Part shown: positions 58,701-64,000 of the stretch, piece by piece
Numbering within the stretch: the stretch's first letter is position 1
Layout: each line of letters starts with the position of its first letter
Source of the DNA: Hirudo medicinalis
Lineage: Eukaryota; Annelida; Clitellata; Hirudinida; Hirudinidae
DNA: 64,000 nt
Direction of reading: 5' to 3'
Assembly: GCA_011800805.1 (NCBI GenBank)
Contig: MPNW01000015.1
Location: forward strand, 107,880 to 171,879
Made by a program: the position numbers and the translations under genes
Notes under the pieces: model-generated
Told to the model about the DNA's origin: nothing
Databases searched by the model: none
The model's input: the letters and a program-made list of their open reading frames with translations, nothing else

Positions 58701-61700
58701 AGAAGTGACATAAAATCATCTTTAAGATTATTTTTTTCAGCATGAAATCAAAGACCTTAGAAAGAAGATTGAGGAATTTATCTAATCATTTCACCTACAA
58801 TTTGTTCTCAAATGTTTGTCGATCTCTTTTTGAGCAACATAAACTAGTTTTTTCTTTATATCTCACAGCTCAAATTGAGATGTAAGTTGTAATGCTATTC
58901 TTAGACATCACACGAACTATTGAACCAGTCTTGCATTCATTCAGATCAAAAGGTGATTTGAGTTTAGATGAATTTACTTTCTTTTTGACTGGCGGAGTTG
59001 GCTTCAAGACCGCCCTTCCGAATCCTGATGCTTCCTGGTTGTCTGACAAAAGTTGGGATGAGCTAAATCGTCTCTCTAGCCTACTTCCTGTTTTTGGCAG
59101 TATGATGTTAGCTTTCTTATGTCTTTCAATATCATCTTTATTTGAACAACTCTGCCTCTGATTTGATAATTAATTTGAATTTTAGGCTAGCAGTACATTT
59201 TTTTTATTTAATTGTAATTCCTCAGATGTTTACTTGGACTTATCATTTTAATGTCATCTTTAATCTCCACTGTAAGAATAAAACTGCTTTTTTAGTGATC
59301 ACATAAGTCAGAATCTTGAAGATTGGCAAAATTTCTACAATGAGAAATCACCTCATGAGGCTGCTATCCCAGAGTTTACTGAGATGCTTCTCACTGATTT
59401 TCAGAAAATGATGGTCTTGAGATGCCTTAGACCTGACAAGGTATGATTCTGAAGAACAAGAAGTAATTTTATAACAGCCAACAAAATGTTTAAATTATTA
59501 AATTGATTTCATGAGTAGGTGAGGCTAGCTGTTATGAATTATGTGTCTGAGAAGATGGGCAAGAATTTTGTCGAACCGCCTCCCTTTGATCTGGCCAAAT
59601 CCTTTGTTGATTCTAACAGCACGACCCCACTCATTTTCATCCTCTCACCAGGTGCAGATCCAACTATGGCTCTCCTGCAATTTGCAACTGATAAAGGATT
59701 TGGGAAGAAGCTAGAGTCCATTTCTCTTGGACAAGGACAGGTTAAGCTTTTACATGAAGTGATTTCGATATTTTCTGCATTCTGCATTTACGTGAAAACA
59801 TTGATTGACATCTGTTTCAGTTACTGACATTTCAAAAAAAATATTATTTATTTGGCTGTTTTCTTAATTGTGAATCAGTGAATCATGATGGGATGCTAGA
59901 GTACAACAACTAACAACGTGCTCAGTAGACGTAAGAATTAGCAAAAAAACTAGCCGGCCAAGAGAAACATTGATCTAAAATCAATGTGAAAGTTATGCTC
60001 TGCATGATTTGATGAAGAGATAATTTTTTAAGCTGGATTTAAATATTGATTGGCAACTGTTTGTATTACATGACGCTTCTGCCAACAAAGCAATTGATCA
60101 AACTATATTTTGCTTCTTAGTTTTTAATGAATGGCAAGCAGGGTTCTCATGTTAATTGGCAGTGTCCACATTTTGTAGGGTCCTCTGGCAGCTAAAATGA
60201 TCAACCAGGCTAAAGAGAATGGAACATGGGTATTGCTACAAAACTGTCACCTAGCAGTTTCATGGATGCCAATGCTTGAGAAGATTTGTGAAGAATTTGG
60301 CTCTGAAAGTATTCATGACAGTTTCAGACTATGGCTCACAAGCTATCCTTCAAACAAGGTTTTTTGTCATTGAATATCCTTCAAGGTATCTTAATTGATC
60401 ATGGCATTGTATAATGACAGTTTCCAGTCACTGTCCTTCAAAATAGTATTAAGATGACAAATGAACCTCCCACCGGTTTGAGACAAAACCTGCTCCAATC
60501 CTACCTCAACGATCCCATTTCAAACCCCACATTTTTTGAGGGATGCCCCGGAAAAGATGTGGTGAATGATATTTGCATTTATTTGTTTAGTTAGTTAGTT
60601 AGTTATTAGTGGTTTTTCAACTTTTCCTACTAATTTTCAAACATTATTTATCATAAATTTATTGATTCAAGACACAATCTTTTTTTTGTCCCAATTTTTT
60701 TTATAAAAGGTTAAAGAAAAAATATAAACTGATTGACATTAAAACCCTTGCTGATATTTGTATTCAAGGCTTTTCATAAACTTCTCTTTGGCCTGTGTTT
60801 TTTCCATGCGTTGGTCCAAGAAAGAAGGAAGTTTGGTGCCCTTGGTTGGAATATATGTTATGGTTTTAATGAGTCTGACCTGAGAATCTCTGTTGGACAA
60901 CTTCAGGTGATTTTTTGTAATTCAGATGTTTATAAAAAAAAAGATTTTGAGTCATTTAAATTCTGCAGTTATTTATTAATGAGAAAGAAGAAGTTCCTTA
61001 TGAAGCAATTACTTATGTAACTGGAGAATGCAATTATGGAGGAAGGGTGACCGATAGTTGGGATCGAAGGTGTCTTCTGACCATTCTTGCAGACTTCTAC
61101 AATTCGAAGCTGGTGTCGGACCCGAAATATATGTTCTCTCCGAGCGGTTACTATTACGCTCCTGCCATGAAGGGGGAGAATGACTATGAAAATTGCATTG
61201 AATTTATAAAGGTTTCACATCTTTATGTACAATTTCAATGCTTAGCATATAAATATATTTTCCTTTAATAACTAAGTTCCTAAATTTGTCTGAACTAGGA
61301 GTTGCCAGTAGTTCAGCAGCCAGAAGTGTTTGGATTGCATAGCAATGTGGACATTTCAAAAGATTTATTTGAGAATAGGCAGTTGTTTGACTCTGTCTTA
61401 ATTGCTCTTGGTGGAAAGGAGGGGGGTCCAAGCAGCAAGTTTGATGAGTCACTCTTTGTCATAGCTGCTGATATACTGGAAAAAGTGCGTTTTACATTTA
61501 TTGACATTGATTTGAACAAAACTTTCATGTTTGTGTTCAATCATTTTTTCAGCTTCCTCCTTCCTTTGACTTGGAAGTTGCTGAGGCAAATTATCCAGTA
61601 GTGTATGAAGAGTCCATGAATACAGTTCTTGTCCAAGAGATGAAAAGATTCAACAGGTAAGCAAGATTGTGAGCATTGAGTTTTCATAGCTTTATTTTAC

Positions 61701-62903
61701 TTGTTGATGGAAGTGATGACAATTAAGCTTTTGACAAATTACAGTTTTAAATTGATTTCTTTTCCATTTAATAGGCTGACAGATGTCATTCAAGCATATC
61801 TCCTGCAACTTCAGAGAGCTATAAAAGGTCTTGAAGTCATGTCCAACCAGTTGGAAGAAGTTGGTCACAGCCTACTTTCTGGTAAGATTCCTCCTGAGTG
61901 GATGAAACGTTCCTACCCATCCCTAAAACCACTCAGCAGCTACATCTCAGATCTCGTTAAAAGGATCCAATTTTTCCAGGTTTGGTTTGCACACCTGAGA
62001 TGCTTGGGAGTAATTAACCCTATGGAATATACATTGTATCAATATCAAAATGACTAAAACTAAAAATTCCCATTTCAGGCATGGTATCAGCAGAATGCTC
62101 CAAAAATATTCTGGATATCTGCTTTTTATTTCACTCAGGCATTTCTCACAGGAGTCATGCAAAACTTTGCAAGAAAATATTCAATTGCCATAGACCTTCT
62201 TGCATTTGATTTCTCAGTGAGTTGCTGTCATCAATTTAACTCAACTAAGTGACTGAATGAAGAGTATGATGTGCTGATAAAACATTAGAAGCAGAAGTCC
62301 TACAAGATTTGAATTATTTAAATCTTATTTATTTATGCAATGCCTTCCACAGGTGATAAAAGTTGATGACAAGATGCCTAAACCCAAAGATGGAGCTTAT
62401 GTCAAAGGCCTATTTGTTGACGGAGCCAGATGGGACAGCGACGAGTGATTATTTCATTATTTGTGTTATGAGGATTCACTCAAATACTCTGGTATTTCTT
62501 TTATTTGTTGTAAGAGCGTGCCTTGAAGAGCAGCATCCAAAGATCTTGTATGACAAACTTCCTGTACTATATCTGATACCTAAGCTGAGAAGTGACATCA
62601 TTATTGGGGTCTGTTTTTTGTGTGTTTTTTTTAAGAAAGGAACCCTAATTTGCCACAGAATAACAAACATAAACATTTGAGTTGAACTGTCCACAAGTAC
62701 CATTAAATAATTAAATTGTAAATTTACGTTCACAGCCTGACAGGTATACCTGTCCAGTTTACAAGACAAGTGAAAGAAAAGGCACACTCTCAACTACAGG
62801 CCATTCCACAAATTTTGTTTTGGCCATACTTCTAACAACAAAGAAGCCAGTAGAACATTGGATCAAGAGAGGAGTGGCATTACTATGCCAATTGGATGAT
62901 TGA
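40147..62903 (+). CDS. Axonemal inner-arm dynein heavy chain, DNAH3/7/12 group, 74 exons
   Basis: This is a minus-end-directed microtubule motor of cilia and flagella, one ATP-driven ring of six AAA modules with a stalk. Exons join in phase from the ATG at 40147 to TGA at 62901-62903, about 12.03 kb of coding sequence or about 4,010 residues. That is close to DNAH7 and DNAH12 (recalled as about 3,950-4,030). The P-loops are GPAGTGKTE (AAA1), GDPFGGKST (AAA2), GPTGTGKSA (AAA3) and GLAGSGKQS (AAA4). The C-terminus ends [15 protein letters not shown], closest in my memory to DNAH12, but the exact paralogue needs a tree. The protein carries out inner-arm sliding with partner light and intermediate chains. 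Two junctions break phase (exons 9/10 and 61/62; see findings). Domain parts are given in separate entries. Confidence 0.93.
41595..41925. mobile_element. hAT-like non-autonomous element in dynein intron 6
   Basis: It begins CATGGAGTAGCCACAGGGG and, read inward from the other side, CAGTGTCAAAGATG. The flanking 8-mers are ctaagcat (41587-41594) and ctgagcat (41926-41933), 7/8 alike. The interior matches the repeat at 22,005-22,255 in reverse. No coding frame is present. It accounts for much of the unusual length of this intron (41,457-42,169). Confidence 0.7.
46953..49002 (+). CDS. Dynein heavy chain exons 25-30: AAA1 (main ATPase)
   Basis: Exons: 46953-47111, 47196-47293, 48074-48171, 48273-48365, 48543-48689, 48757-49002. 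The P-loop [13 protein letters not shown] is cut by the 780-bp intron 47,294-48,073 between GTG and KTE. Walker B is [10 protein letters not shown], the sensor region is [16 protein letters not shown], and the module continues with [19 protein letters not shown]. All residues needed for ATP hydrolysis are present, so this site should be active. Confidence 0.93.
49151..50511 (+). CDS. Dynein heavy chain exons 31-35: AAA2
   Basis: Exons: 49151-49380, 49460-49643, 49728-49952, 50029-50214, 50386-50511. The P-loop is [13 protein letters not shown]. The characteristic [20 protein letters not shown] and [10 protein letters not shown] follow. AAA2 binds nucleotide structurally and does not usually turn over. 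Confidence 0.92.
50575..52801 (+). CDS. Dynein heavy chain exons 36-43: AAA3
   Basis: Exons: 50575-50763, 50843-50991, 51082-51220, 51483-51649, 51800-51992, 52076-52281, 52347-52421, 52705-52801. The P-loop is [13 protein letters not shown]. Walker B is [10 protein letters not shown], followed by [19 protein letters not shown]. Both Walker motifs look functional, in line with a regulatory ATPase site. Confidence 0.92.
53127..54516 (+). CDS. Dynein heavy chain exons 44-48: AAA4
   Basis: Exons: 53127-53305, 53495-53706, 53773-53915, 53988-54182, 54383-54516. The P-loop is [13 protein letters not shown]. The module continues with [18 protein letters not shown] and [20 protein letters not shown], ending [10 protein letters not shown] before the stalk. 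Confidence 0.92.
54706..56362 (+). CDS. Dynein heavy chain exons 49-54: stalk coiled coil and microtubule-binding domain
   Basis: Exons: 54706-54868, 54937-55095, 55293-55523, 55589-55678, 55750-56061, 56144-56362. Coiled coil 1 contains [19 protein letters not shown] and the [20 protein letters not shown] heptads. The tip includes [30 protein letters not shown] and [20 protein letters not shown]. Coiled coil 2 is [20 protein letters not shown] through [20 protein letters not shown]. Length and order are those of an ordinary axonemal dynein. Confidence 0.92.
56427..60561 (+). CDS. Dynein heavy chain exons 55-65: AAA5 and AAA6
   Basis: Exons: 56427-56575, 56852-57066, 57934-58126, 58225-58417, 58478-58650, 58741-58881, 58945-59099, 59296-59440, 59519-59740, 60179-60358, 60421-60561. 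AAA5 shows [17 protein letters not shown] and [17 protein letters not shown]6 shows [52 protein letters not shown] and [15 protein letters not shown]. After exon 61 the donor lacks one base for a phase-correct splice: the site reads GGCAGTATGA where GGCAG|gtatga is expected. Confidence 0.9.
60769..62903 (+). CDS. Dynein heavy chain exons 66-74: C-terminal region
   Basis: Exons: 60769-60906, 60969-61211, 61299-61484, 61553-61656, 61775-61979, 62079-62216, 62353-62444, 62515-62608, 62736-62903. Family signatures are [87 protein letters not shown] and TTGHSTNFV. The stop follows CQLDD. No canonical polyadenylation hexamer could be assigned right after it. Confidence 0.93.
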
Positions 62904-63350
62904 AAAATCTAGCTTATTCATGGTTTAATTAATTCTTGGGTAATTGCCCACTTTTCTGTTCATGTTCAATCACTTAGCTGCAAATGGAATGAAATTTGGT
63001 AATTATTACTGTAACGCTGGGAAGTTAATATAACAGACGTAAAGCTTTTGAAAGGTGGCTTAAAAGCATAGGAGGGCACCAACATGTTGTGCATTGGTTT
63101 TTGATATAGGAGATGCTGTCCAGGAGAGATCACTTAAGAAATATTGTTGCAAGAATTTTCTTGAGCAATGAACTGAACAGTTTTTAAGCAAAAATCAGTT
63201 TTGATTGTAAGACCAGTCGACTATACCATACCATTTATAACAATATCATTCCAGAATTTTTATTGGAAAAAAATTTGAAAAACCGTTTTGGAGGCACTTT
63301 AGGCATGCAGAATGAAAGCAATTAAGGCCACCTTTAAAGCTAATCACACC
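62904..63350. other. Spacer between convergent genes
   Basis: About 450 bases between the dynein stop and the stop of the minus-strand gene. It must hold both 3' untranslated ends. No feature was recognised. Confidence 0.4.
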
Positions 63351-63968
63351 TCAAATATTTTGGAAATCGCAAACCAGGTTCGCAAATGAGAAAATTTCAT
63401 CATGAATTGTAATAAAGTCTATGGAAGGGTTGTTATTCTTAAACTTTAGCCAAAGAACTTGGTATTGCTTGTTGAGCAGATTTAGAAATACAAGCATCTC
63501 AGCCATTTGTGTGCGGATGGGTCCTGGATCTACGCTTGAACATGCCAATTCATCTTCAAGCAATTTGTCAAGCAGTCCATTGACACTGTCTATGATGGCG
63601 GGTTCCCTGAGTCTCGACCTGTCTGATGTTTAGGAGGAAAATCAAATAGGAATAACATTATTAACCAAATGGGTTGCTAAGGCAATTGGATTTTCACATT
63701 ACTTGGATTTATGAGCAAAAGGGAAGAAATTAATGTAAGTTGGGTGTCTGTCAAATTAAGGCACTCGTAACATTTATAAAACTGGACAGAATTGAAAACA
63801 AACGCACTCTCTTCCTCATCTGGAAAATGAAGAAATCTTATTGTAAGGCTTATTAATGTGATAAAACTCGATACAGAGTTTCACTTAATGTTTACCCAAT
63901 AAGGCCTTCAAAAAATTTACAAGTTGATGACTTTGGTTCAGAATTGTCGTCTCTTTCAGCGAATGCAT
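63351..63968 (-). CDS. Unidentified gene, 3' part (possibly 5'-incomplete)
   Basis: Three exons on the minus strand join in phase: 63968-63896, 63819-63772 and 63622-63351. They read MHSLKETTILNQSHQLVNFL, then DEEESAFVFNSVQFYK, then RSRLREPAIIDSVNGLLDKL continuing to a stop after CDFQNI. Upstream of the Met at 63968 the frame stays open to the window edge, so the true start may lie outside. The product of about 130 residues is mostly helical, with leucine-rich and acidic segments (KLLEDELACSS, MAEMLVFLNLLNKQYQVLWL). I do not recognise a family. The intron borders (GT-AG) and frame continuity argue that it is a real gene. It runs convergently with the dynein gene. Confidence 0.5.
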
Positions 63969-64000
63969 GATGCTGCAAGTCCACATCATTGCAACTTTAA

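Noticed and set aside
63421..63633. Plus-strand 70-residue frame
   Set aside because: Antisense shadow of the minus-strand exon 63622-63351, which has proper splice borders and continues in phase.
1..64000. CRISPR arrays, operons, bacterial genes, endogenous viral genes
   Set aside because: No spaced direct-repeat array, no prokaryotic gene organisation, and no recognisable viral proteins. All tandem arrays are contiguous satellites.

Overview
This is animal nuclear DNA: AT-rich, with many short GT-AG introns, trinucleotide microsatellites, tRNA-derived SINEs and several old transposon families. The gene set is a Roundabout receptor with 5 Ig and 3 fibronectin-III domains, an axonemal dynein heavy chain, FHIP1, SERINC and a rhodopsin-type GPCR. 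That points to a bilaterian invertebrate with motile cilia or flagella. A spiralian is my guess, but nothing here proves the phylum. Gene models were built by eye from splice sites, codon phase and family knowledge; no search was run.

Layout. 1-2,069: intergenic, with a Tc1/mariner transposase remnant. 2,070-10,683 (+): a two-exon class A GPCR with a TATA promoter. Its intron of about 7.3 kb holds an R2-like retrotransposon tail, a 1.47-kb hAT element with a SINE inside, a second hAT element and several mini- and microsatellites. 10,684-17,837: gene-poor, with one SINE copy, an AAT-rich tandem duplication and an internally deleted hAT element that keeps the transposase C-terminus. 17,838-24,853 (-): a complete 10-exon FHIP1 (FAM160A) gene; its largest intron holds a SINE, two LINE tails and a hAT-like repeat. 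24,854-26,105: divergent intergenic region. 26,106-33,955 (+): complete 22-exon robo. 35,345-38,062 (+): 13-exon SERINC with one apparent base deletion. 38,063-40,146: two perfectly or near-perfectly flanked hAT MITEs, one of them nested in a second inverted-repeat element. 40,147-62,903 (+): a 74-exon inner-arm dynein heavy chain of the DNAH3/7/12 group, about 4,010 residues. 63,351-64,000 (-): the 3' part of an unidentified gene.

The genes do not form a pathway. Robo is an axon and cell guidance receptor, FHIP1 links Hook adaptors and cytoplasmic dynein to endosomes, SERINC is a ten-helix membrane protein, and the DNAH powers ciliary beating. I found no clearly new biological system. The most unusual items are the layered and nested hAT-type elements with readable 8-bp target duplications, a SINE family with two copies in opposite orientation, a basic insertion of about 95 residues inside Robo FN3-2, three inferred GC-AG introns, and two or three single-base lesions that may be assembly errors or real damage.
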